A stretch of DNA of 64,000 nt from Euclidia mi (Eukaryota > Arthropoda > Insecta > Lepidoptera > Erebidae), in contig OX123187.2 of NCBI GenBank assembly GCA_944739405.2, forward strand, positions 42,884,394-42,948,393, in the 5' to 3' direction. This document shows positions 1 through 11,481 of this stretch, piece after piece. A program made the position numbers and the translations under genes. The notes beneath the pieces were generated by a model. That model worked only from the letters and a program-made list of their open reading frames with translations, did no database searches and was not told the origin of the DNA. The stretch's first letter is position 1, and each line of letters opens with the position of its first letter.

Positions 1-194
1 TGTAAAGTTTTTTTTTGAGTAATAAAGATCTTTAAAATGAATTCAGTGAACTTGTCAAGTATGCGATTAATACAATTTTGATAAATGCAACACATTGATG
101 ATCAGACTGTCCAACGAATATAATAGGTATAGCTATGCCTTATGTACTTAATTTTCGGGTCTACCGAAATCCTCTGGTGACTTTCGGTGCTTAC

Positions 195-3100
195 CTTGAA
201 AGAAGGAATTTGGAAGGCTGTGTTTTCGATTCTATCGATGAGAATAGATTGGCCATCTGCGGATTGTTTCAAGAACAGTTTGGCTTGAAAACGGAAATTC
301 TCTGCTTTGAACCTAAAATAAATAACAAAGAAATATAATTTACAACAGAAAACAGCAATTAATTGTTTACTTCTCTAATTATACGGGGGTCACAGACCAG
401 TTTCAACAGAGTTCTTGAAAGTTAAGTACTTTAATAGAATTTTGCTTTCTTTACAAATATAATTCGGTACCTACTTAGACAAATTGATCTGTAGAACCTG
501 TATACTGTTCTACAGATCAATTTGTTCGGTACCTACTTAGACAAATTGATCTGTAGAACCTGTATAACATAGTAAGTCATCAAGTCAAATGAACGTGACC
601 AAAATAATAAAGTTAATGCGCATAACGACAATATAGACTATTTAAAACAAACTGACTGCCTCCGTGGTCCAGTGGATAGCGTATGCGACTGCTGATCGGA
701 GGTCTCGGGTTCGATTCCCGGGTCGGGCAAAAGTGTTAGGTACTGGGTTTTTCCGAATACTCAGTAGCAGCCCGGAGTCTGGTGATGTGCCCGGTAACGG
801 GGGACCTAAAAGTTCATGGCAAAATGTGGGTGTAAAATTTACACCTCTGCTTGCCCCTTCGGGGATACAGGCGTGAGACTATAAATAAAATAAATAAATA
901 AATTTAAAAAAATAAAACTGATCCGGCGACATTCGTAACGCCATATATATACATATGTATTATACATATAAACTCCTCTTGAATCATTCTATCTATTGAA
1001 AAAAAAACGCATTATAATCCGTTGCGTAGTTTTAAAGATTTAAGCATACATATAGACAGATATATTAGACAGAAGACAGATATATTAGACAGAAGACAGA
1101 CTTAGTTTTATACTATGTAGTGATGTGTACTTACAATGCGCTGCCCTTTCCGTAAATCGGGATAGCCGTGAAGAAGTCGCCAAGAAGGTCATAATGGCCT
1201 GAAAGAAAATACAACATTTTGTTCAAATGGATACTTATGATTACTGACCTATCAATCGTAGGTACTTGTACCTATCAATTAATCCTACACAACGCAATAC
1301 AAATGATTAAGTTTTGCATAAATTGCCTTTAATCTGTGATTTCAGACATTTTCTTTCAATAAATAAGTACCTTAATAATATACGTTCCTTCTTTGACGTA
1401 AATATAAAGTGTATTAAACAGATAAATAAATAAATCCCTGTACTGTTATCCACACATTCAATCTATAGATATAAAGTGGTACCTACTAGATAAAACTAAT
1501 TAACCTCAACATTAACCCTGAAATATGCTTTAGAATAACCTTGTTTGGAGTTGTTTTAATACGCAGAACATAACCTCGTTTTTTATTGTTTAACCGATAG
1601 GTTTACAATGGTTACTTAATATCATATGGAATTTTGTTTTAGATAAGATTTAGGTTCATGATCAGATATATTGAGTTTTACAATTTTCATAGGTTTATTA
1701 GCATGTCACACATCAGTACATCACACATGATAGGAAAAATCCCGGAGTCCCCGAGACTGTGCAAATATGAAACTAAGTATAATATAAATTCAGACAGGAA
1801 TATTTAGTTAGCTAGAAAAGTATTTGCCTTTTTGGCTTGTTGGTAGATACAAAGGATTTTGCGAAATAAAATGTTGGTAGATTAGATAATCTACCAACAT
1901 TTTATTTCGCAAAATCCTTTGCAACGTATATGGTGACATTCATCTTAATCTTGACCGTTCCATTACGTATACAAACACTTATTATTATATTTTGTTTGTA
2001 TGTTACGCCCTCACTCTTTAACCTTTCAAAGAATTTTTTATGTTACCTAGCAAGTATGTTGGAAAAGACAGGTGATCCTAGTTAGCTTTCATCCAGATGA
2101 GAACTTTTAAACATAACTTTCTTTGTATAGTGGTTCTTTGGATTAAAGTGAAATGATTATTAAATACGTATATATTTTGGTTTGTCGTTAAACTTTTGAT
2201 GGGTTTCCAAATGCAAATAACTGACTTAACGCACGAAAAGCCATGTTTAACTTATATTTTAAGCTTAACGGTGTTTACTCTCCACACCTGGTTTATGAAT
2301 AATTTATGACATTATTAAATTACCAGCAGATACGTCGACGACCGGCACAGAGATGTCGATATCGAAGGTGAGGGCTGACAGAGTGAAACGGCTCCTGTGG
2401 ACCACGAAGCCGCCAATACCAGTCATTAGCACGTCCTTCAGCAGTAGGTCCAAGCTGGAAAGAAAAAAACATCTAATATATAAAATTCTCGTGTCACAGT
2501 TTTCGTTCCTATACTCCTCCGAAACGGCTTGACCGATTTTGATTAAATTTTTTGTGCTTATCCGGTATCTATGAGAATCGGCCAACAGCTATTTTTCAAA
2601 AAAAAAAAAAATTTTGCAAAACAACGTTTGCCGGGTCAGCTAGTGTTTAAATATAGATCAAATAAGCATTTTGTGGTATCTACTCATAAAAAAATATTTA
2701 CGGACCTACTTATTTGTTATTTTTCTGACTATGCAAAATTTGGGCTCAGATTATTAGAACAAATAATCTGAGAATTTGGGTTTTTCCTTTAGAGCCCCGA
2801 TCCCCGAGGTACACGTTTCGGAGAGCCCCGAAAACGATAAATTTGGTTACATTTATCTTGTTTACTTTTTCTATTATTTTCGACTTGTACCGTCGACATA
2901 AAAAGTGCATAAATGAATGAGTTTCAAATATATACGACGAAAGTATTTAATTTGAAATTTTGTACAATACCAGCTCACAGATTTATTAGAGGTTACTTAA
3001 TACAGGTTGAATAAAATGTTTCAAATGTAATAGGATATTAGAAGAACATACAGAATGTTACATATGTACCTAATACAATATTATCAAATATATTCTACAA

Positions 3101-5175
3101 TTTATGACAACAATATTTTTCAAATTAGATGTAGGTAATAACTGCCAATATTTTTTTAAATTTTACTTCACCAAGTCTATAAGTTGGTACTAATGTTGAT
3201 TATTTTTAAGTATAGTTGATTTTCGAAGTCCAATTTTGCCTGTTTTTAAATTATGTTAATTTTTTATTTAGTCAAAATATTTTGATTTTCGTGTAGGTAT
3301 TGAAAAAGAAGCGATTGTGACAATAATCAAAACCTGTGATCGCCCTAAGAAACTCTACTTTGTATTCTTTAATTATAATATTTATTAGTCAAGCAAGTCT
3401 ATATTTATTAAAGTTAAGTAGGTATTTAATTTTAGTAACTAATCATTTTTAATTTTTATTATTACCCTATTACGTGGGACCTAACAATTCATGGCGAAAT
3501 GTGGGTGTAATATTACACCTCTGCCTACCCCTTCGGGGATACAGGCGTGCGTCTATAAAAATATTTATCTATCTTATATATTTTGTAAACGGTATGTTGC
3601 AATTGACTTTTAGCCAAATTTACTTTTAATTGAGTTTACCAAGACAAAAATAAATTAGGGCCCTCTGGTACGGGTGCCTCGGAGATCGCGGCTCTAAGAA
3701 AATAACCCCAAAATTTGTACTTAGTAAATGTTTAGCACCCACTTATTTGTTCTCTGTCTATGCAACATTTGAGTTTATGAATATTTATCCGTAAGTTCTT
3801 GAATAATTGAAACAGACAAACACGGTCCCATTATTTTTTCTGGCCAATATCGTGAATTGATTCTAAATAATATGATTTATCAAATATTTGTCTTTCAAAT
3901 CATCGCTATATTCTAGCAAGGTTATATGGTGTCTGTAAAATACTCGTCAAACGTGACGTTCAATGTTACGCTAGAGCATGCTTTAGCGAATTCTGGAGTA
4001 GTTCTTCAGCTCTCTACAATACGTAGTTATTACAAACAAATTGTAGTCAAGCGATTCATGCCTAGAACATTAAGGCCAAGTACAAAGCCTGATAAGACAC
4101 AGATAAAAGATATCTTACTTGATAAGTCCAGCAGGCACGTTCAGGTGGAAATCGTCCAACTGCAGGGGATCCAAGGGTGGGATTCCGAAGACTTCTGAGC
4201 CATTGTTGATGATGTGTCTCAGGTATGTGAAGAACTGCCTTATCAACGTGTTAATAGCCTGATCCAACACCCAGTTGCGTTGAGCCGTGTCTGCCAAAGC
4301 ATCTAGTCAAATAAATATACGTAGGTATAGCTAGAAAAGGTAATACGATTGTGCTTCTTTAGAGAATTTAATGACCTTAAAACAATATGCTTTTCAAAAT
4401 GGCACATAATTTAAGTAGGTGACATTGTTTACTTCCTAAACAAGGATTATAGCAAAACATACTTAAAATACTAGCCATTTTCTTTTTAAACATTTAAATA
4501 CTTCTAGGATTTATTTCGACTTAAATAGCTAATAGAGAAAAAGCTGACGATGATGATTTGTATCGTCTTGAGAGTAATCTTGACCAGCCATAGTCTAGAT
4601 GGAGACCAGACTGCCGATTGCCAAGTAAAGAGTTCAGATGCTGGGATCTGGTGAATTCTAGTGTATTTAGTTTGAAGAGAGTTTTAGTAGACTGCCTCGT
4701 TGGTCTCGCAGCATAAATGTGCGCGTGGGATTGGGTCTCGGGTTTGATTCCCGGGTTTTCCGTTAGGAAATTCTCAGCAGCAGTCTGGTAATGTGCCCGG
4801 TACGGCAATAGGCTCGCCCCTTATTAGGTGGGACCTAAAAAAATCTTGGCGAAATGTGGGTGTAATATTACCCCTCTGCCTACCCCTTCGGAGATAAAAG
4901 CGTGAGTCTATAAAAAAATAAGAGTTTTATTGAGACCAACCGGAAGGGGGACTCGTTTAAAAGTCGTTTAAAGTCTGTAAAATTCGTTTAAACTTGAGAA
5001 CTATTTTACTTGTACCTAACAGCATCATTGTTACGGATAAGACAGTATCTATACTAGTGATGTAAAGGTTTCATGATGGGTCCAACAACTTACTCAGTTC
5101 CAGTACGTTAGGTTTGTCGACTTTAGGCGCCGCTGCCGCCAAGGCACACAGCATCAATACAAGTATAAGTTTCAT
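195..5175 (-). CDS. JHBP/TULIP-like secreted lipid-binding protein, 3' end missing
   Basis: I assembled five coding exons on the minus strand: 5094-5175, 4119-4302, 2324-2454, 1135-1198 and 195-312. All junctions are GT-AG and the reading frame stays open (phases 1, 2, 1, 2, 0), giving 193 residues before the window ends. Residues 1-15 are a signal peptide (MKLILVLMLCALAAAA). The body has the pattern of haemolymph juvenile-hormone-binding/takeout-like or Der p 7-like TULIP proteins: a helical start, then DFHLNVPAGLI, DVLMTGIGGFVV, FDIDISVPVV and the family hallmark HYDLLG...AIPIYGKGSA. Such proteins usually carry hydrophobic ligands in haemolymph; the ligand here is unknown. The paired N-terminal cysteines of classical JHBP are absent. 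The last exon (about 50 residues in the paralogue at 53775-61526) should lie left of base 1. An acceptor (CAG) one base before the ATG implies an upstream 5' UTR exon. Confidence 0.85.
463..566. repeat. 42-bp direct repeat enclosing an 18-bp inverted copy
   Basis: A 42-bp sequence starting TTCGGTACCTACTTAG occurs at 463-504 and again at 525-566. The 18 bases GTTCTACAGATCAATTTG at 507-524, between them, are the reverse complement of an internal part of each copy. The arrangement lies in intron 4 of the gene at 195-5175 and looks like a template-switch or fold-back duplication. Confidence 0.85.
652..900 (+). mobile_element. tRNA-derived SINE (family 1), near complete
   Basis: The head is tRNA-like, with an A box (GTGGTCCAGTGGATAGCG) and a B box (GGTTCGATTCCCGGG). 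The 3' part reads CCCCTTCGGGGATACAGGCG and ends in an AAATAAATAAA tail. Related copies or pieces lie at 3474, 4689, 12595 (minus), 29686, 33672 and 59662 (minus). It sits in intron 4 of the gene at 195-5175. Confidence 0.85.
955..1124 (-). mobile_element. Helitron 5'-end fragment beside a splice donor
   Basis: On the minus strand this begins TCACTACATAGTATAAAAC, a start shared with the copy at 46139-46281. It includes a short tandem duplication of a GACAGATATATTAGACAGAA unit. Its 5' end lies about 10 bases after the exon-4 donor (GTAAGT) of the gene at 195-5175. Confidence 0.6.
1850..1921. repeat. Perfect 35-bp palindrome with a 2-nt loop
   Basis: Arms 1850-1884 and 1887-1921 are exact reverse complements separated by GA. 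The left arm starts CAAAGGATTTTGCGAAATAA. It lies in intron 3 of the gene at 195-5175. No terminal duplication or transposon end is visible. Confidence 0.95.
2472..2643 (+). mobile_element. Short non-autonomous Helitron
   Basis: It starts TCTAATATATAAAATTC and ends GGGTCAGCTAG, inserted between A (2471) and T (2644) with no target duplication, as expected for Helitrons (5' TC, 3' CTRR). It is 172 bp and lies in intron 2 of the gene at 195-5175, 17 bases from the start of exon 3, so it lies in the 3' part of the intron where the acceptor tract is. Confidence 0.75.
2644..4118. other. Intron sequence, AT-rich, with SINE 3' fragment
   Basis: This is the rest of intron 2 of the gene at 195-5175. 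Apart from a family 1 SINE tail at 3474-3562 (with CCCCTTCGGGGATACAGGCG), I see only AT-rich unique sequence. Confidence 0.6.
4689..4922 (+). mobile_element. tRNA-derived SINE (family 1)
   Basis: tRNA-like head with a B-box-like GGTTTGATTCCCGGG, then the shared AAATGTGGGTGTAATATTAC and CCTACCCCTTCGG sections. It is inserted in intron 1 of the gene at 195-5175. Confidence 0.75.
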
Positions 5176-5990
5176 TCTGTAACCGAAAACACATATTTTA
5201 CGTACATCGTGGCGGAAATAATAAGCACCATTATAATTGTGCACTTCTGTGTAATTTAGATGTTATCTGTGACCAAATCATGGGTTGATCAAGATATGAG
5301 TTGTACGGTTGATGCCTTTTAAATTTTTGACCACAAACCATTATATCATAATGTTGACAATATTATTGTGTACTTCGATATTCAATTCTGACAATCTATT
5401 TGAAAGAATAGAATGATACCTATAAAACTGTGAAGAATTTCATTGCCTACAATTCATTCTAAAACATATTAATATTTATATAATATGGTCATAGAGTGAG
5501 TGAGAGACGTCCCGTGGCCATGTAGCAATGTCGGGGCAAATAGAGCTAACTAAAATTACTTTTTCTGGTCAATAAACTAATACGAATCTGTACGATTGGC
5601 TGTGCAATTTTGGCCACAATTTAACTTTAATTAGAAAGCACATGATAACGCTAAGAAACTGACGATGATGATGATAATGATGAACGTAGTAATCTTACTG
5701 TGGGACTTCATACTTCAAGATGTTGAGGTCGGAAAACTGGAGCTTTATATAACAGCTAAGCGTTTTTCTAACAAACATCGTCCATGAAAGGCATAGGTAG
5801 GTCCAAGGTAGAGGTAAGCTATATTGTGTAGAAACTTCATGTTCTAATCTCCAACCATGTAGATTGATTGAGACCCATTTCAAAATGAAATAAATATATT
5901 AATTGATTGGTTTGATTTACAAACTGGTGGAATCATGATTATTTGAATTTCAGTGGTGTGATTGGCGTCGACAGGCAGCGATAGCCTAGT

Positions 5991-6598
5991 CCCCCCTCGT
6001 GGGATCTCCACCTTGTCGTGGTGGGGGGGCTCAGTAACCGTGGGTTTGAAGTACACCCACGGTGAAGCTAAGCGGGATCCCGGGAGGGGACGCTCCACGT
6101 GGGCTTGCGTGAGGCCTGCGTAGGATGCGTCCCAAGGTGCGGGTGCGGGGGAAAGTTCTGTCTGTCCCTCGCAGTCGTGTGCGGTCGCGGGAGGAGAGGC
6201 GTCTCGGTGTTGCATTGCCGCGCGCCCTTTCTCCCGCGACCAAATGGGGGCGCACCATCGTTGCGTCGCGGTGGGGTCGTAGAGGAAGAGGAGATGCGGT
6301 GTTGCATTGCCGCCCTCCCTCTGCGGCCGCTGGGTGTTCTGGCGGCGGAGCCCAACACCTTCATCCGCCGCCAAGGGGGTTTCGTTCGGGGCCCGCCTGA
6401 CCATCTGGCGGGCCAATACCCGTCGAGGGGTAGCGAGGTATGCTTCGGTGAAACCCTACCCTCCGACACATGGGTACATGAGGAGCACGGGTTGGTTTTT
6501 AGTCAGTAAAAGTCTGACAGTCCCATTCGCTCTCCCCCCCCCCCCCCCCAGGGCGGTGGGAGTCCATGAGGATTTTCCAACTCGACACGAAAAAAAAA
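5991..6598 (+). mobile_element. 608-bp GC-rich retroelement with 14-bp target duplication
   Basis: The insert begins with CCCCCCTCGTGGGATCTCC, is strongly GC-rich, has a C-tract at 6534-6549 and ends in an A tail. It is flanked by a perfect duplication AGCGATAGCCTAGT (5977-5990 and 6599-6612), so it was target-primed into a family 2 SINE. Its start resembles the 5' region of lepidopteran non-LTR elements. At 608 bp with both ends present it may be an internally deleted, non-autonomous derivative. The overlapping open frames here are a GC effect; I see no gag or reverse transcriptase motif. Confidence 0.8.
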
Positions 6599-6975
6599 AG
6601 CGATAGCCTAGTGGAGACACCAACGGACTGCCATGCAGAGGGTATCAGGTTTGAATCCACGGCGCGCATCAATGACTTTTCGGAGTTATGTGCGTATTGA
6701 ATTGTAAATTATCGCTTGCCTCGTGCCTCGGAGAGCACGTTAAGCCGTCGGTTCCGGTTGTCATGAAGATCTTTGACAGTCGTTACAGGGTGTCAGTACC
6801 TTCTAAATAAACTGGCACTAGTCTAAACCATGGAATATCGCTACCCCTTCGGGTTGCGGAGGTCAGACAAGCAGTCGCTCTGTGGAAAAGCTAATGTTCA
6901 GCCAAATCCGGTTAGACTAGTAAGCGGACCCCAGGTTGAAACTGGGATAACGCTAGGAGGATGATGATGATTGGC
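6599..6975 (+). mobile_element. tRNA-derived SINE (family 2), interrupted
   Basis: Continues the SINE whose first bases are at 5975-5990. Recognisable parts are GCGATAGCCTAGTGGAGAC, GGTTTGAATCCACGGCGCGC (B-box like), CACGTTAAGCCGTCGG, ACCCCTTCGGGTTGCGGAGG and a GATGATGATGA tail. Copies or tails occur at 9808, 15095, 15395, 29221 and 46520. Confidence 0.75.
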
Positions 6976-7444
6976 GTCGACTGCAAAGTTAGAATGATGA
7001 TGATAAGAATATAAATGAATCATTAACTGCTAGATATTAATTTATCATGGGCAACTCGCGCACAGTCATCTGATCCCAGCCTAAGCTCTCTAATTGCAGA
7101 TTTTCGTCCGCTACTCAAGATTGAGTATGAAAGCTGGCGGAGGGAGTATAATCACATAATAATGCTACTCTGACAAGAGGTTCGGCCTACGGTTTTAAAC
7201 CACCGCGATATCCTCAACTTCTTAGTCTAGGCATTGTTTACTATTACAATTAGATAACCGACAAAATTTGTATTTGTACCTATATTTCTAAATACATTGG
7301 TGAATAATAAATATAACTTTGTCATATTACGTATTGATAATTACTTTGGCAATATTTCATTTTGTATTAAGTAACATAATTTATAAGAAGCTTAATGTAA
7401 TCTAATCTAATACAAAAACCTTAAAAACAAATTTAGAAACTGAA

Positions 7445-8590
7445 AATATTTACATGGTTTAGGCGTCGTAAAATGCCTCCGCATCAATGTCATCGGGTAA
7501 CGTGCCCAGAAGGCTGGCAGCATTGCCACGCTGGATGGCAATGTTGATTCTATGAGCAAAGAATAAACCAGCCTTCTGGTCACGCAAGACTTCGATTAAC
7601 CGTTTCGAAATTTCCCGGAATAGAGAACGAGCGCTCGGACCCCATGAGCCTAGTGTTTCCACCCCAAACGGCTCAAACACGTAATTACTTACTAAATTAC
7701 TGTGTTTGCGCCGTTTGAGGGTTTCCGCAGTTGCAGCAGCAGCGCCAGCATGGCCTCCCGTGCTTGGAACGTGTGATGGTGCGAGGGTGTCTACGCAGGT
7801 TTCGTCCCACACCAAAGGCCTACCTATGTTCCAAGGCAACAATGACATACCATCAGGTCTCTTACCGTCGTCGCGTACCAAACCATTTGGTTCAAGTACA
7901 GCTGGTACGCCAGACGCGACAAGAGCATGACGGATTATATCATTCAGATGGGCATGCCGAGGAATTCTACCGGCGCTTCTGCTGCAAGATAGCCCATGGT
8001 GGCCGAGGCTATCGACGTCTTCTCCACAATGACATCGATGCGGAGAAACACACGGAGCACCTAAACGACGACAAATGGCAATACGGAATGTCTCATTGTC
8101 CAACATGGTTCCAGTGTTGGACGATGGTAGTGGCTGAAGCCATAGACCGGATTCCCATTCTCCCACAGCCAGTAAGCGAGCACGCTCTGCAACATTTAAA
8201 GTAAGTATCCAAAAGATTTTTTCTTACTATGTTACAAAGCGGCGCGTCCCACAGTCTTTGGGAGAATAGGTTGGTAGGCAAATCAGTGCTTGGACAAGCC
8301 ATTTTCCAGGCGTTTATAGCTTCGGTTTAGCACAACACTTCTGAGTTAACTAGTGTAGGTGATAAAATTTTCCTAGTTAACTCTTCCGTGCTGTGAACCG
8401 AAGACAGAAACGCCGGTAAACTAACACTGGAAATTTTGCGAACGCCGAGCCCACCCAAACGTATGGGCAAAAACGCTTGTAGCCAGGCTCGGTCGTCCGA
8501 GTCCACATTTAAAATTCTCTTTAAAGTAATTAGGTTAATTTGGGCGATTTGTTCTAAAAGTGTTTTTTTTTTCCAAAGTTGGGACATATA
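7445..8590 (-). pseudogene. Retroelement pol C-terminal remnant with nuclease-like motif
   Basis: Reading leftwards, 8587-8327 encodes a reverse-transcriptase thumb-like segment (LPIRLGGLGVRKISSVSLPAFL). The frame then breaks near 8320 and again near 8190. The piece 8166-7459 carries a Cys/His cluster (HCGEDVDSLGHHGLSC) followed by GKRPDGMSLLPWNIGR and VWDETCVDTLAPSH. I read this as a degenerate PD-(D/E)XK-like nuclease region of a non-LTR-type pol, from memory of similar insect repeats; the exact clade is uncertain. It is non-functional: at least two frameshifts, and the RT core with its YxDD motif is missing. Confidence 0.65.
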
Positions 8591-8599
8591 GTACCTTTG

Positions 8600-9800
8600 G
8601 CAATAGGTGCTATATGTAGGTATAATATGCTGAAAGTTATTTTCAGAGACTGCCGCAGTGGTCTAAGGTATGAAGCCATTGTTATATGTCGTCAATTGAG
8701 GTCCATTCCTTTATTTTTTTAGTATATAGAGGTAGTAACGCTCGCTCAAGGAAGGAATTCGGTAATAAATTATATCATATCATCAGTGGCTTCAAGATAA
8801 ATAAATGTCTCGGATGCAACCGGGATACGTTACGACGAGGACGATGGCATACAGAGATCGAGTGAGCTCATCTTTAGTGTAGTATAATAACCTAATCGCG
8901 CAGGATGTAAGGCCCGCGCATATTGATGTGCGGGATTTTACATCCTTAGTAAATTGTGCTATGAATAAAGTATGGGTGAAAACATCGTCATGTTGTTTAT
9001 TATTTGTTTGTTGCCCACCTATTAGCGGATTATGAGTCATGTATTAATAGGTTTTCACAGAAAAGGAATGTAAGCCACAAAGGGAAAAATAAATTCTTGA
9101 ATGTGTACAACTTGCTCTCTTGTTGGATAATTTATAATATTTGGTTGGTATGTGTTGATAAGTACAAGCCTACGTTCTGTATGTCACGAACCTAGGTACT
9201 TTTGTGAGCTTTTCGTTAATGAATTAATTTACAATTTGTTTTTTTCATTACAAGGATATATAAAGTACCTACCTACTTAATAGTAGTTGTTCGCATTAAG
9301 GAAAGCACTGACAGTAACTCAGAGTATCATTTCAAACCCAATGCATTTGGTTGATTAATAAATAATTATGAGTACATACCTACCTACGGCATGAGCGTGG
9401 CAAAGTATGCCAACTGTGATTCGCATGGCTCCGCATTTCCGCAAATTTTAAGATATGGAAGTCAAAAATATCGCCAGGTACCCTGTTGTTGTGTTACTTG
9501 TGATTATAATAAAGTTATTTTAAAGAATTTATATGCATTAATTCTTTAAGATGTCTTAGTAAATTAATCCTTCAAAAAGCCCCTATGGGATGTCGTAGAC
9601 ACCGCGGTGGTGTTAAGTGCGTAGGCTGAACTTCTATCGGAAGTTGTATGTACGCCTTCTAACCGGCTTTAAACTCAAATAAGGTGTCGGAGGGAAATCT
9701 GCTTCTAGGATTTGCCACCGTTATCTAGTTATAAAACTACCACTTACTAACTACTCGCGCGAATCTTCTACTGCTAGTTTCGATAACTTACATTCACTGT
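8600..9800. other. No gene seen
   Basis: AT-rich sequence with a short SINE-like scrap near 8647-8700 (GACTGCCGCAGTGGTCTAAG). No coding exon, RNA gene or complete repeat could be supported. Confidence 0.5.
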
Positions 9801-9807
9801 CAAGAGC

Positions 9808-10115
9808 AGCGATAGCCGAGTGGAGAGATCGACAGACTGCTATGCAGATGGTCTCGGTTTCGAATCCACGGCACGCACCAATTACTTTTCGAAGTTAAGT
9901 GCGTATTAAATTGTAAATTATCGCTTGCTTATCGGTGAAGAAATACATCGTGAGGAAACCTACATGTCTGACAGTTCTCCATAATGTTCTCAAAAGACAT
10001 GTGAAGTCTGCCAACCCGCACTTGGCCAGCGTGGTGGACTATGGCCTTACCCTTCTCATAGTGAGAAGAGGCCCGTGCCCAGCAGTGGGACAGTATAAAA
10101 GGCTGATGATAATGA
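9808..10115 (+). mobile_element. tRNA-derived SINE, family 2 head with a different 3' half
   Basis: The head AGCGATAGCCGAGTGGAGAG and the B-box-like GGTTTCGAATCCACGGC match family 2. After about 9945 it continues as GGTGAAGAAATACATCGTGA... and CAGCAGTGGGACAGTATAAA, ending in GATGATAATGATGA. Confidence 0.7.
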
Positions 10116-10471
10116 TGACATTTACTGCCAGGAATACAAGCACAAACTCAGGTAGGTACTTAAGATAAATTAAAACGATGTATATATTACTGTTATAGGT
10201 ATTTTATCTTCTAATGACTCATTTTGTAAGAGGCGTGGTCACGGGAAGCATTTTAAAATAAGTAGGCATAACACATCTGTGACCCGGTGTTGGTTAGCAA
10301 CTTAACACTTAACCACAGAATAATTAATAGTACTAACGACTTAACCTATCTCCTTATCCCCGATCCTTAGCGTAACTATGTAATGGTAACAATGAATTGA
10401 TGAAGAATATTTCGTAATCCGTAGGAGCTAATATGTAAATCAGTTGTCCATAATTATATTGATTGACTTAC

Positions 10472-10553
10472 CTGGCGGATTCAACAGCACATAAAGCCAG
10501 ACTGTGAGCCTTCCGTATAAAACGCCGTACAAAAATCCTCCTGATCAGCACTG
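10472..10553 (-). other. Candidate 5' UTR exon for the gene at 195-5175
   Basis: On the minus strand a consensus donor CCAG|GTAAGT ends this segment at 10472, and an arthropod-type initiator TCAGT lies at 10550-10554. The segment has no useful open frame, and the coding gene downstream has an acceptor one base before its ATG, so an untranslated first exon is required somewhere upstream. This is inference; transcripts would be decisive. Confidence 0.35.
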
Positions 10554-10956
10554 ATTTACATCATTAACGATATCAGTATTAAATAACAAGATAAGACAAT
10601 AATCAGTGTCGAATTAATTTGTTTATCTGTTATTACACCTATTACAATAAATTTTGGCATCCTATCTACCATTGTTAAGGTTGTTATTCACGCTGGTTTA
10701 AGCCATTATCATTAAATCTTAAATATGGGAAGCTAATCGGCCGTTACGAGTACCTAAGTAATCTTTAGATAGTGCTATCATAGCATTGATTTATTGCAGT
10801 AGGTACATATCTAAGGGTATAACGTTAACCCCAAAGAAGGAAAATTACACGAAACTATTGTACGGAAACCGATAGGTATACTACGTACACGTGCTATAAA
10901 ATATTGTACAACACGAGTATGTAGGTACACTACCATAGTAATTTCTTATTTTACTA

Positions 10957-11141
10957 CTAGCCCGCGGTTTCACCCGCGTCCTGAGGGAACTACTTCGCGT
11001 ACCCGGTTAATTTATAGCCTATGTTACTCCTTGGTACATCAGCTATCCGCCAGTGAAATACATCCATATGCATTTAGTAAAAAGCGGTTATTTTAATATT
11101 ACAAACAGACACTTCAATTTTATTTAGGTATGTGTATAGAT
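10957..11141 (-). mobile_element. Helitron 3'-end fragment
   Basis: On the minus strand it ends ...CGCGGGTGAAACCGCGGGCTAG followed by T, the typical hairpin and CTAG end of lepidopteran Helitrons. The 5' end is not recognised. Confidence 0.55.
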
Positions 11142-11481
11142 CAGTGTTTCCCAAACATTGTTCTGCCATGGCCCGGTAATTTTCACATTGCCCCTTCGTG
11201 ACCCATTGAATACTTTTAAACCCAAGCTGGATCCATTAAGGTTAAATAATACACATTTATTAATAGTAGAAATGTTTTTTATTAATACAAGGTATAAGTA
11301 CCTTGTATTAATATTATAATTAAGATTATAATATTTTGGTATCGCCTATTTAGTCACTAAACTATACGTCGATCGATAGTAGGTATTATTTTGAAAACAA
11401 GGCGGGAATGTTGCGACCCGGTAGTTTATTGTGACGGCCCGGTACCGAAACCGGTCGCGACCCGGCAAATGGGAAACGATG
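11142..11481. mobile_element. hAT-type MITE with perfect 8-bp target duplication
   Basis: It starts CAGTGTTTCCCAAACATTG; the reverse complement of its right end starts CATCGTTTCCCATTTG. Both flanks carry GTATAGAT (11134-11141 and 11482-11489). The 340-bp length, 8-bp duplication and CAGNG-TTTCCC termini fit a non-autonomous hAT element. Internal GGCCCGGT/GACCCGG motifs recur near both ends. Confidence 0.85.

Noticed and set aside
1..120. Last coding exon of the TULIP-like gene at 195-5175
   Set aside because: A CAG acceptor near 102 opens 24 codons, but the translation does not resemble the amphipathic C terminus of the paralogue, so I left the 3' end open.
661..735. Possible tRNA gene
   Set aside because: A and B boxes are present, but the sequence lacks a closed acceptor stem and continues into a SINE body found at several other places.
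3926..4198. Plus-strand open frame of 90 codons
   Set aside because: Antisense of coding exon 2 of the TULIP-like gene (4119-4302) plus intron; no domain.
6031..6606. Several overlapping open frames on both strands
   Set aside because: High GC content of the 608-bp retroelement removes stops in all frames; no motif, and the frames cross into the flanking SINE.
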